Source of the DNA: Armatimonas sp043757465
Lineage (GTDB): Bacteria > Armatimonadota > Armatimonadia > Armatimonadales > Armatimonadaceae
Assembly (NCBI RefSeq): GCF_043757465.1
Contig: NZ_JAYVPL010000053.1
Coordinates: 7,247-71,246 of the forward strand
Direction: 5' to 3'
Length of the DNA: 64,000 nucleotides
Below, in pieces: positions 7,656-14,495 of the stretch. The notes under the pieces are model-generated. The model ran no database searches, was not told the origin of the DNA, and worked only from the letters and a program-made list of their open reading frames with translations. The first letter of the stretch is position 1; each line of letters opens with the position of its first letter. The position numbers and the translations under genes are program-made.

Positions 7656-8435
7656 CTACTCAAATGCCTCTACTACGATCCGGCCATCCCACTCACGGCA
7701 AGCGGGAACTCCCAGGGCGTGCGCCAAGGTCGGACAGACATCGTACAGGAAAATCGGCTCGTTGAGTTCCCGCCCCGCCGCAATGCCGGGCCCGTGCAAA
7801 ATAAAAGGAATAGTCATGTCCTCCGCGCAGTTCGTGCCATGGCTACGTCCGTGCCCTCCATGATCACTGACAATGCACACAATGCCCTCCCAATATTTTA
7901 GCACCTGCGCTAGGCAGATGTCGGCGTTTTCAATGGCTTTTAAGTACGGCTCGGTCATCCAGCCGTGCGCGTGACCAGCTTCATCCGGATGTCCGAAATA
8001 GACAAAAACAAAATCTAGAGCATCGCTCTGAAGCGCCGCAATGGCTGCACCCGCCACTTTCTGGTCGCTCTCAAAAAGATGTGCCTCACCGTAGCAGGCA
8101 CTAATTTTCGTGCTCCCTGGCGCGGCCAGATCTCTGAGCTGCTCCCAGTTGTAGAAAAAGCCTACCCGCTTGCCGTAGCCCGCCGCCGCGTCCATCACGC
8201 TGGGAACGGGCCGAGCGAGCGGCGTGAAGGTGTTGCTGGTGATCCCGTGACGCGGTACATCCACGCCGCGCAGCATGGACGTGTGACACGGCAGGGTCAC
8301 CGAGGGCATCACCGACGATGCCTTCCACGTGTGCGCACCCTCGCGAGCGAGCCGCTGAATCGTGGGCGTCTGGCAGGCAAGAATGGCATCGGGCCGGACG
8401 CCATCCAGAGAACAAAGCAAAACGCGCTGAGACAT
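7656..8435 (-). CDS. Type I phosphodiesterase/nucleotide pyrophosphatase family protein
   Basis: The 259-residue protein is of the alkaline-phosphatase superfamily. LLCSLDGVRPDAI supplies the first metal aspartate. A catalytic Thr/Ser region follows in SVTLPCHTSML, then FGHPDEAGHAHG, and the distal metal site is SDHGGHGRSHG. There is no signal peptide, so it acts in the cytoplasm. It is shorter than typical nucleotide pyrophosphatases but has the full active site. The substrate is unknown; a phosphodiester or phosphonate-type ester is likely. The ATG lies 6 nt after a TAAAAT -10 box, suggesting a leaderless transcript. Confidence 0.8.
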   Translation of the reverse strand: MSQRVLLCSLDGVRPDAILACQTPTIQRLAREGAHTWKASSVMPSVTLPCHTSMLRGVDVPRHGITSNTFTPLARPVPSVMDAAAGYGKRVGFFYNWEQLRDLAAPGSTKISACYGEAHLFESDQKVAGAAIAALQSDALDFVFVYFGHPDEAGHAHGWMTEPYLKAIENADICLAQVLKYWEGIVCIVSDHGGHGRSHGTNCAEDMTIPFILHGPGIAAGRELNEPIFLYDVCPTLAHALGVPACREWDGRIVVEAFE

Positions 8436-8441
8436 GGTGCT

Positions 8442-8447
8442 ATTTTA
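8442..8447 (-). promoter_or_regulatory. -10 box of a leaderless promoter (phosphodiesterase)
   Basis: TAAAAT on the minus strand, 6 nt before the ATG at 8435. It borders the repeat that separates this gene from the divergent halogenase-like gene. Confidence 0.55.
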
Positions 8448-8522
8448 CCTGGCATCCCTCCCCTCGGCCCCCTTCCTTCGCTCTTTTCCGCGCTCCAAGG
8501 GACGAAGCAAGGGGGAGAAGGG
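8448..8522. repeat. Palindromic repeat, type A, between divergent genes
   Basis: The block begins GGCATCCCTCCC, continues GCCCCCTTCCTTCGC, and ends with GACGAAGCAAGGGGGAGAAG. It shares its arms with the copies at 9120-9314 and 16655-16705. It fills the space between two outward-facing -10 boxes. Confidence 0.7.
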
Positions 8523-8523
8523 G

Positions 8524-8529
8524 TAACAT
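8524..8529 (+). promoter_or_regulatory. -10 box of a leaderless promoter (halogenase-like gene)
   Basis: TAACAT lies 6 nt before the ATG at 8536. No Shine-Dalgarno is present. Confidence 0.5.
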
Positions 8530-8535
8530 TCCCTT

Positions 8536-10134
8536 ATGATTTTTGATCTCGCCATTGTCGGTTCAGGCTTTGGCGGTGCGCTTCTTGCCATGGTCGCGCG
8601 TCGCCTGGGCAAGTCCGTTTTGCTTTTAGAGCAAGGCAGCCACCCGCGCTTTGCGATAGGCGAGAGCACGTCGCCGCTGATGAACTTACTGATCGAGGAG
8701 ATCGCCCACACCTATGACCTGCCACGCCTATTGCCTCTCGCCACCTACGGCGCATGGAAGACGCACTACCCGGAGCTAGGCGTCGGGCTCAAGCGCGGCT
8801 TCACCTACTACGGCACGCAGCCCGGCGAGCGTTTGTTAGTTGCCGCCTCCCCAGGCGACGCTTGTGCCGATACGCACTGGCTCCGCGCCGATGTCGATCA
8901 CTTTCTGGTCAAAGAAGCCATCGCCTTGGGTGTGGCGTACCAAGAAAATACCCCTCTGACGCGGCACGAGCATATCGGCGACATCTGGCACCTCAACGAG
9001 CACACCGCCTACTTTCTCGTGGATGCCACCGGGCCAGGAAAGCTCTGGAGCAAGGATGTCGGGTTTGCCGGCTACCCAAAAACGGAGGCGCTCTACTCGC
9101 ACTTCGTGAGGGTAAAGGGGGCCTCCCTCCTGTGTGCATCCCTCCCCCAGCCCCTCCCTTCGCCTGAAACCCTCGTTCCGAGGGGCGAAGGGAGGGGAGT
9201 TGAAGAAGGGAGGGGAGTCAGAGGGGTGGGTTCTCCCCCTTCCTTCCCGCCGACGAAGGAGGGTTTCAGGCGAAGGGAGGGGGCCGGGGGGAGGGATGCA
9301 CACAGGAGGGAGGCCTACCCCTATCCTCCCGATGCCGCCGCGAGCCACTATGTCTTTCCCGGCGGCTGGATGTGGATTCTCCCCTTCGATAACGGCGTTA
9401 CCAGCGCCGGATTTGCGGTCGAGAGCTGGCTCGCCGATGAATTGCAGCTCTCAGAGGGCAACCAAGCCGCCTGGGAGCGGTTTCTGGTGCGCTTTCCCGC
9501 CATCCAAGCCCAGTTCGCCGCCGCGAAACCAATCGAAAAGTGGCACTATGCCCGCAAGCTCTCCTACCGGGCGGCAAATGCTGTCGGCGAGGGCTATCTT
9601 CGTCTGCCCTCCGCCGCCGGGTTTATTGATCCGCTCTACTCCACCGGAATGCCCCTCACGCTGCTCGGCATCCAGCGCATTGCAAAACTACTCACGGAAG
9701 GCGTCACCCCGGGTGGCCTTGCCGCTTACGAAGCCACCACCTTCGCCGAGCTAGACTGGGTCGCGGAGTTTATCGCCGCCAACTACGCCGCCTTTGCCGA
9801 CTTCCCACGCTTTGTGGACACCACGATGTTCTACTTCGCCGCCGCCAGTTTCTCCGAGCTCGCCCGCCGCACGGGCCGGAGTGATCTCGTCAAGGGCTAC
9901 CTCCTCACGCAAAACCCACAGTTCCGCCAAAGCTTCCAGGCCTGGAAGCAAAACAAAATTCCCCTCACCGACGCCATCGCCCCCTGGAACGCCGCCGGGC
10001 TCGCCGACAAGGGCAAAAACAACCTCTACGGCATGGACTTGGAAGATGTCGCCAAGAGCGCCGCCAAGCTCGAAAAAACCGAAGCCGAGATGCGCGAAAT
10101 TATCGCCACCGCAGACTGGGCACAGTGCGAGTAA
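8536..10134 (+). CDS. FAD-dependent halogenase/oxidoreductase with in-frame repeat insertion
   Basis: The 532-residue protein opens with a Rossmann FAD site (LAIVGSGFGGALLAMVARRL) and the IGESTSPLMN segment typical of flavin-dependent tryptophan-halogenase-like proteins. Conserved blocks follow at DATGPGK, WILPFDNGVTSAGFAVE and GFIDPLYSTGMPLTLLGI. The halogenase WxWxIP signature is not evident, so an oxidoreductase with another substrate is possible. Residues about 196-260 are encoded by a 195-bp inverted-repeat element. Without it the protein would be about 467 residues. The insert is rich in Pro, Arg, Gly and Glu and lies between two conserved blocks, probably as a surface loop. Whether the protein is active is unknown. 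Confidence 0.78.
   Translation: MIFDLAIVGSGFGGALLAMVARRLGKSVLLLEQGSHPRFAIGESTSPLMNLLIEEIAHTYDLPRLLPLATYGAWKTHYPELGVGLKRGFTYYGTQPGERLLVAASPGDACADTHWLRADVDHFLVKEAIALGVAYQENTPLTRHEHIGDIWHLNEHTAYFLVDATGPGKLWSKDVGFAGYPKTEALYSHFVRVKGASLLCASLPQPLPSPETLVPRGEGRGVEEGRGVRGVGSPPSFPPTKEGFRRREGAGGRDAHRREAYPYPPDAAASHYVFPGGWMWILPFDNGVTSAGFAVESWLADELQLSEGNQAAWERFLVRFPAIQAQFAAAKPIEKWHYARKLSYRAANAVGEGYLRLPSAAGFIDPLYSTGMPLTLLGIQRIAKLLTEGVTPGGLAAYEATTFAELDWVAEFIAANYAAFADFPRFVDTTMFYFAAASFSELARRTGRSDLVKGYLLTQNPQFRQSFQAWKQNKIPLTDAIAPWNAAGLADKGKNNLYGMDLEDVAKSAAKLEKTEAEMREIIATADWAQCE
9120..9314. repeat. Inverted-repeat element inserted in frame in a coding sequence
   Basis: Two arms of about 57-60 nt face each other. 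The left begins GCCTCCCTCCTGTGTGCATC (9120) and runs to CGCCTGAAACCCTCGTTC. The right (9255-9314) is its near-perfect reverse complement, ending GATGCACACAGGAGGGAGGC. The left arm also contains its own small hairpin (CCCTCGTTCCGAGGGG). The length is 195 nt, exactly 65 codons, and no stop codon occurs in the host gene frame. Confidence 0.9.
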
Positions 10135-10146
10135 CTGCGGCACAGG

Positions 10147-10175
10147 TTGTCTCGTTTCCAAAGCCGTGGTATCGT
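10147..10175 (+). promoter_or_regulatory. trp promoter
   Basis: TTGTCT (10147-10152) and TATCGT (10170-10175) are separated by 17 nt. The transcription start would fall at about 10182-10183, on the first base of the trp leader peptide. Confidence 0.55.
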
Positions 10176-10182
10176 AGCCGCA

Positions 10183-10254
10183 ATGCAAACGCGAGAGCAA
10201 ATTTTACAGTGGTGGTGGCGCACGGGGGCTTGCCCGGTGCGCGCTACGAGCTGA
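10183..10254 (+). CDS. trpL: trp leader peptide with three tandem Trp codons
   Basis: This 23-codon ORF runs from ATG (10183) to TGA (10252-10254) and reads MQTREQILQWWWRTGACPV before four more residues. Codons 10-12 are TGG TGG TGG (10210-10218). It is followed after 31 nt by a strong terminator and then trpE. This is the classic arrangement of ribosome-mediated attenuation: stalling at the Trp codons when charged tRNA-Trp is scarce would prevent terminator formation. A GC-rich hairpin (GCGCACGGG with CCCGGTGCGC) begins right after the Trp codons, as expected for the pause 1:2 stem. The ATG is 7 nt after the -10 box, so the leader may be translated from a leaderless mRNA. Confidence 0.85.
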   Translation: MQTREQILQWWWRTGACPVRATS

Positions 10255-10285
10255 GACACGCCGACGCTGCACACGAAAGAGAAGG

Positions 10286-10325
10286 CAGGCTCCCGAGTTA
10301 CGATAACCCGGGAGCCTGTTTTTTT
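10286..10325 (+). terminator. trp attenuator (intrinsic terminator)
   Basis: The stem CAGGCTCCCG (10286-10295) pairs with CGGGAGCCTG (10309-10318), with an inner GTTA/TAAC pairing in the loop, and is followed by seven T. It lies 23 nt before trpE. A possible antiterminator partner is GAGCTG at 10248-10253, which can pair with CAGGCTC at 10286-10292 with one bulge; it overlaps the leader stop codon. Confidence 0.88.
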
Positions 10326-10347
10326 GTGTCTGGAATAAGAACAACCT

Positions 10348-11931
10348 ATGTTTCCTACCACACCTGATCGAGCGACCTTTAAGGCACTAGCCACCCAGGG
10401 CAATGTGATCCCCGTCTCCCGGGAGATCCTGGCCGATATGGAGACGCCTGTCTCGGCGTTTAAGCGCCTGGCACACCGGCCCAATGCGTTTTTGCTGGAG
10501 TCTGTCGAGGGCGGCGAGCGAATGGCCCGCTACTCGTTTCTCGGCTCCGACCCGCGCGTGGTCTTGCGGAGCCGTGGCACGAGTGTGACGCTGACCGAAC
10601 GCGGAAAGACAAGGCTGATTCCGCTGGCAAAGGGCGAGGATCCGCTGCACGTCCTGGAAGCCGAGCTCGCCAAAGTGAAGTTTGTGGAGACACCGAATCT
10701 GCCGCGCTTTGTGGGGGGTGCGGTAGGCTACATCGGCTACGACTGGGTGCGCTTTTTAGAGCCCATCGGCCAGAAGACCCACGACGATCTGAACCTTGAC
10801 GATGTGTACTTGATGCTCACCGACACACTCTGCATTTTTGATCATGTGAAGCATCGGATCGTAGTGCTAGCGAATGCCCACGTGGAACCTGGCGATGACT
10901 TAGATGCGGCCTACGACACGGCCTGCGAAAAAGTCGAGGACATGATCGGGGCGCTCCGGGCTCCGATTCCCGATCTGATGGGGATGCCAAGTAAACGAAA
11001 CAGTGCCCCACCGCCGTGGGAGTCGAATCTTACCCGCACCCACTACGAGGAGATGCTGACCACGGCCAAGGAGTATATTTCGGGCGGCGATATTATTCAG
11101 GCCGTGCTCTCCCAGCGCTTCTCGCGGCCCTACGATGGTGATGCGTTTGATGTCTATCGCGCCTTGCGCTCGCTGAATCCCTCGCCGTACATGTTCTTTC
11201 TGAAGTTTGAGGACGGCCCGATCTTAGTGGGGGCATCACCGGAGATTCTATGCACGGTCGAGGAGCGCACCGTGCGCGTCCGGCCCATCGCCGGAACCCG
11301 CAAACGTGGCGAGACACCCGAGGAAGACGCCGCGCTAGAAACCGAGCTTCTCGCCGATGACAAAGAGCGCGCCGAGCACATTATGCTGGTTGATCTGGGC
11401 CGCAACGATATCGGGCGGGTCTGTGAGTACGGCTCGGTGAAAGTGACGGACTTAATGGTCATTGAAAAATACTCGCATGTAATGCATATTGTGAGTAATA
11501 TCTGTGGCAAGCTGCGAAGCGAAGTCACACCGATGGATGTGCTGCGCGCCACTTTCCCGGCGGGGACACTCTCCGGCGCTCCGAAAGTGCGTGCTATGCA
11601 GATTATTGAGAGCCTGGAGCCCACCCGGCGTGGGGTCTATGGCGGGGCGATTGGCTATTTTTCCTACAACGGAAACCTCGACGCCTCCATCACGATTCGT
11701 ACCGCCGTGATCCATAACGGTAAAGTGCATGTGCAAGCGGGTGGCGGCATTGTCGCGGACTCGCAGCACGCCGCCGAGTTTGAGGAAACCGTCAATAAGT
11801 CCGCCGCCGCTCGGCGTGCGGTCGAGTTCGCCGAAGCGGGTTTGGATACCGTCCCCGTGCTCGCCGAAGTCGTCGAGGGGCGCTTCCGTCGCTTAGAGAT
11901 TATCGAACCACAGCAACAACTCACGAGGTAA
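10348..11931 (+). CDS. trpE: Anthranilate synthase component I
   Basis: The 527-residue enzyme converts chorismate plus ammonia or glutamine-derived nitrogen to anthranilate, the first step of tryptophan synthesis. It has the chorismate-binding C-terminal half: SPEILCTVEERTVRVRPIAGTRKRG, HIMLVDLGRNDIGRVC, FPAGTLSGAPKVRAM and GGIVADS. The N-terminal half carries VEGGERMARYSFLG, near the feedback Trp site (the usual LLES motif is also present at FLLESVEGG). It lies directly behind the Trp-rich leader and attenuator and upstream of trpG, with two small genes in between. Confidence 0.95.
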   Translation: MFPTTPDRATFKALATQGNVIPVSREILADMETPVSAFKRLAHRPNAFLLESVEGGERMARYSFLGSDPRVVLRSRGTSVTLTERGKTRLIPLAKGEDPLHVLEAELAKVKFVETPNLPRFVGGAVGYIGYDWVRFLEPIGQKTHDDLNLDDVYLMLTDTLCIFDHVKHRIVVLANAHVEPGDDLDAAYDTACEKVEDMIGALRAPIPDLMGMPSKRNSAPPPWESNLTRTHYEEMLTTAKEYISGGDIIQAVLSQRFSRPYDGDAFDVYRALRSLNPSPYMFFLKFEDGPILVGASPEILCTVEERTVRVRPIAGTRKRGETPEEDAALETELLADDKERAEHIMLVDLGRNDIGRVCEYGSVKVTDLMVIEKYSHVMHIVSNICGKLRSEVTPMDVLRATFPAGTLSGAPKVRAMQIIESLEPTRRGVYGGAIGYFSYNGNLDASITIRTAVIHNGKVHVQAGGGIVADSQHAAEFEETVNKSAAARRAVEFAEAGLDTVPVLAEVVEGRFRRLEIIEPQQQLTR

Positions 11932-11935
11932 TGTT

Positions 11936-12232
11936 ATGATCGTCACCGTTTTCCGCAACCGCCTCCGCCCGGAGGCCACCGAAGCCTACGCCGAGCTCGC
12001 TCCTCAGATGGTGGAGCTGGCAAAGCAGCAGTCGGGTTTTATTTCCCTGAAGACCTTTACAGCTACGGACGGTGAGCGCGTCACTATCGCCGAGTTCGAG
12101 AGCGATGAGGCCGTGCTGGCCTGGCGCAACAACACCATCCACCAGAACGCTCAGGAGCGTGGGCGCACCGACTTCTACGCCGAGTACATCTCCCAGACCT
12201 GCGAGGTCATCCGGGAGTCCCGGTTCCCGTGA
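11936..12232 (+). CDS. ABM-family (antibiotic biosynthesis monooxygenase-like) protein
   Basis: The 98-residue protein is a single ferredoxin-like ABM domain: MIVTVFRNRLRPEATEAYAE, a central QQSGFISLKTFTATDGERVTIAEFE, and EAVLAWRNNTIHQNAQERG with the conserved Trp and His. Such proteins act as cofactor-free monooxygenases, heme-degrading enzymes or small dimeric scaffolds. It follows trpE by 4 nt with a GAGG Shine-Dalgarno and overlaps the next gene by GTGA, so it is inside the trp transcription unit. Why an ABM protein belongs there is unclear. Confidence 0.8.
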   Translation: MIVTVFRNRLRPEATEAYAELAPQMVELAKQQSGFISLKTFTATDGERVTIAEFESDEAVLAWRNNTIHQNAQERGRTDFYAEYISQTCEVIRESRFP

Positions 12233-12615
12233 CGACTCTGCCGAAAGAACCGTGGTGTGGCTATCTTCGGTGCTACGTCGAGGCGAAGAGCGCCCAGGCG
12301 GCCCAGCCTATCGCCGATCAAATTGGTGAAGTGTTGCGCCGTTTTGTCCAGCCCATACTCAAGCCGATTGAGCGGTACTGGAAGATTGAAGAATACCAGG
12401 AAGTACTGTTCGACTGGCAGCTCGACGAGAGCCCGGAGAAAATGCAGCGCTTGCTTCTGGATGCCCTGGGGCCGGAGTGGCACGAGCAAGACTCGGAAGC
12501 GGCGGTCTGGGACTTCCGAATGCACGCACCCCTGACGATTCCTGGGATTCGCTGGGCGAACCTGGAACACTATCTTTGCTCTGCAAGAGTAACAAATAAT
12601 GATATTAGTAATTGA
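12229..12615 (+). CDS. Unknown protein within the trp operon
   Basis: This 128-residue ORF starts with GTG overlapping the ABM stop (GTGA) and ends 17 nt inside trpG, so the three are translationally coupled. It is rich in Trp (6), Gln and Glu and reads as a mixed alpha/beta domain (GYLRCYVEAKSAQAAQPIADQ, RYWKIEEYQEVLFDWQL, AVWDFRMHAPLTIPGIRWAN). There is no signal peptide and no motif I recognise. Position between trpE and trpG suggests a role linked to tryptophan or anthranilate, but that is inference only. The high Trp content of a protein made under Trp-dependent attenuation is noteworthy. Confidence 0.65.
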   Translation: MTTLPKEPWCGYLRCYVEAKSAQAAQPIADQIGEVLRRFVQPILKPIERYWKIEEYQEVLFDWQLDESPEKMQRLLLDALGPEWHEQDSEAAVWDFRMHAPLTIPGIRWANLEHYLCSARVTNNDISN

Positions 12616-13165
12616 TAACTACGACTCGTTCACCTATAATCTCGTTCAGTATCTCGGAGAGCTGGGCCAGGAGATCGTGGTACACCGTAATGATGCCATC
12701 ACGCTTGACGAGATCACGGCGCTGAAACCCGATCATCTGCTTATCTCGCCGGGGCCCTGCTCACCTGCCGAGGCGGGGGTCTCGGTGGCGGTGATCCAGC
12801 GCTTTGCGGGGGAGATTCCGATCCTGGGCGTCTGTCTAGGGCATCAGAGCATCGGGCATGCATTTGGCGGCAAGATCATCCGGGCGCAGCGACTGATGCA
12901 CGGTAAGACCAGCACGATCCACCACGAGGGTGTCGGGGTCTTTGCAAACCTGCCGCAGGACTTTCCCGCGATTCGTTACCACTCGCTGGTCATTGAGCGC
13001 GCGAGCCTGCCCGAGTGCCTTGAAGTGACGGCGACCAGCGAGGACGGTGAGATCATGGGGGTGCGCCACAAAACGCTTCCCATCGAGGGCGTCCAGTTCC
13101 ACCCCGAGTCGGTGCTGACGGAGCACGGCCACGCCATGCTACTGAATTTTCTAGAGAACACGTAA
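12599..13165 (+). CDS. trpG: Anthranilate/aminodeoxychorismate synthase glutaminase
   Basis: The 188-residue class I glutamine amidotransferase has an ILVIDNYDSFTYNLVQYLGEL start, the oxyanion segment LLISPGPCSPAEAG, the nucleophile in GVCLGHQSIGHAFGG, and the catalytic His/Glu in GVQFHPES. It supplies ammonia to TrpE and, in many bacteria, also to PabB. It overlaps the unknown gene upstream by 17 nt. No further trp genes follow. Confidence 0.93.
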   Translation: MILVIDNYDSFTYNLVQYLGELGQEIVVHRNDAITLDEITALKPDHLLISPGPCSPAEAGVSVAVIQRFAGEIPILGVCLGHQSIGHAFGGKIIRAQRLMHGKTSTIHHEGVGVFANLPQDFPAIRYHSLVIERASLPECLEVTATSEDGEIMGVRHKTLPIEGVQFHPESVLTEHGHAMLLNFLENT

Positions 13166-13220
13166 GAATTGGCTGAACGAGGCACTTTCCTATAGAATTT
13201 ACAGGTATGATTCCCTTGGT

Positions 13221-13780
13221 ATGCGTCACATGCGTCCCTTACTATTTTTCTCTATTTTTCTTTTGGGCCTTGTGAGCTGGAGCTGTAGTGCCGGAGGCCC
13301 TGGCGCTGATCCTACTCCGAGTCCAACTCCGACCCCCACACTGACTCGAGTTCGTCTTAAAATCCACTGGCGATCCCGTTCGCGTAACACGGTTGATGTA
13401 CAGTCCTCGGCCCTCTCTGTACGAATTACAGTAGGCACAGGAGGCCCTGTTCTTTTTCTTGTCAATCGAGATGACCGCTCGGAGAGCTATACCCAGACCA
13501 TTGAGTCTCCCAATGAGATTCTGACCGGCCCGGTGTGGTTTTCCGTAGTTTACTACTCGGAGCGTGATCAGAAGGGAGAAGTGATCGGGTTAGGAGGGAT
13601 GGTAACCGTGCCTTGCGCTGGAAAGAGGGGCAGCCAGCTCTTCTTGACTCTCTGGTACCTCCGGGGACTCCTCGCTTGGGGGCAGTTGCTCACGTTAGTG
13701 GTAATGGCAAGATGGCAGTGAGCGTCTTTACTGGCCTTAGTTTCATCGGCGTACTTCTGATCCCAAAGCAGCTCGCATAA
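13221..13780 (+). pseudogene. Putative lipoprotein with apparent frameshift
   Basis: The first frame (13221-13721) encodes a signal peptide with a lipobox-like end (LVSWSCSAGG), a Pro/Thr linker (PTPSPTPTPT) and a beta-rich domain. From about 13607 this frame turns into unusual hydrophobic sequence. A different plus-strand frame continues with coding-like sequence (SLVPPGTPRLGAVAHVSGNG, KMAVSVFTGLSFIGVLLIPK) to TAA at 13778-13780. A single missing base near 13607-13608 (after GTGCC) would join them as VTVP-LRWKEGQPALL. It is either a real frameshift or a sequencing error. The family is unknown. Confidence 0.5.
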
Positions 13781-13789
13781 GCCCTTTCT

Positions 13790-14206
13790 TTAAAACCGGA
13801 TGCCGTAGGTGAAGACCGGATCGGTGGAGCCGCCGCGCTTGAGGCGGGTATAGGATAGCTCAAAGGTCTGGTGGGGGCCGGTAGGCCACCCGATAAAGAG
13901 CCGCGTCCCCGTGCCGCGCCAGCCGTAGCCTCCGATCCCCACCCCAAAATACCCCGAGTCGGCGTCCAAGTGTAGCGCGACTCCATTGCCACTGAAGCCC
14001 TGGCGGCTACGGCGGAGCGCGTAGAGGTTCTCGCTGTAGAGATGCAGAACGCTCCCCAGCTTCAGCGAGACCGACGAGTAGGCATCGCCCACCGAGTATG
14101 GATCGGAGGAGCCGAAGCCCGCCGTGCCGCCTAGCTGGACTTGGAGCTGCGCCGACGCAGGGAGGGCGAGGAGCGCAAGCGCCAGGCCACACAGTAGGTT
14201 TTTCAT
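13790..14206 (-). CDS. Secreted small beta-rich envelope protein
   Basis: The 138-residue protein starts with a clear signal peptide (MKNLLCGLALALLALPASAQ). The rest alternates polar and hydrophobic residues with many Gly, Tyr and Phe (YFGVGIGGYGWRGTGTRLFI, FELSYTRLKRGG) and ends in YGIRF. The alternation and the terminal Phe suggest a small outer-membrane beta-barrel or a beta-sandwich in the periplasm. The ATG at 14206 is 6 nt from a minus-strand TACAAT. The family is not recognised. Confidence 0.65.
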   Translation of the reverse strand: MKNLLCGLALALLALPASAQLQVQLGGTAGFGSSDPYSVGDAYSSVSLKLGSVLHLYSENLYALRRSRQGFSGNGVALHLDADSGYFGVGIGGYGWRGTGTRLFIGWPTGPHQTFELSYTRLKRGGSTDPVFTYGIRF

Positions 14207-14212
14207 GTGGGC

Positions 14213-14222
14213 ATTGTACAAT
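14213..14222. promoter_or_regulatory. Shared palindromic -10 of two divergent leaderless genes
   Basis: The palindrome ATTGTACAAT contains TACAAT on both strands (plus 14217-14222, minus 14218-14213). Each is exactly 6 nt from a start codon: ATG of the envelope protein at 14206 and GTG of the NIL gene at 14229. Only one polymerase could use the overlapping boxes at a time. Confidence 0.65.
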
Positions 14223-14228
14223 GGGAAC

Positions 14229-14495
14229 GTGAATACCGAGACGATCCGCGTACAGCTTAATTTTCCTCTTGCCGAGGCAACCAAACCCATTATCTGGCAC
14301 TTCGCTCACGACTGGAGCCTGAAGTTCTCCATTCGTAAGGCCAACATAGACTCGAAGATCGGGGGCTACACGGTGCTTGATCTGACCGGCACCCGCGAGA
14401 ACATAGACGGTGCCCTGGAGTGGGCGGCTGCCGAGGGCATTGAAGTGCAGGTCGGCGGCGCGACGGGCGAAGATGAGTGGGTGATCGGCAGATGA
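14229..14495 (+). CDS. Stand-alone NIL domain protein
   Basis: The 88-residue protein is a bare NIL domain (VQLNFPLAEATKPIIWHFAH, KANIDSKIGGYTVLDLTGTR, ALEWAAAEGIEVQVGG). This ferredoxin-like regulatory domain is usually the C-terminal domain of the methionine importer ATPase MetN, where it binds methionine and inhibits transport. It also occurs in some ferredoxins and sulfur-incorporation proteins. Its stop codon overlaps the metX start (ATGA), so the two are translationally coupled. I infer that it senses methionine or assists sulfur/methionine metabolism here. The GTG start is 6 nt after TACAAT. Confidence 0.82.
   Translation: MNTETIRVQLNFPLAEATKPIIWHFAHDWSLKFSIRKANIDSKIGGYTVLDLTGTRENIDGALEWAAAEGIEVQVGGATGEDEWVIGR

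Noticed and set aside
8836..9348. Long minus-strand ORF opposite the halogenase-like gene
   Set aside because: It is open mainly because the inverted-repeat element lacks stops on both strands. The protein pattern is only in the plus frame.
14207..14228. SAM riboswitch before metX
   Set aside because: Only 22 nt separate the divergent genes, too short for a riboswitch, and the NIL transcript appears leaderless.
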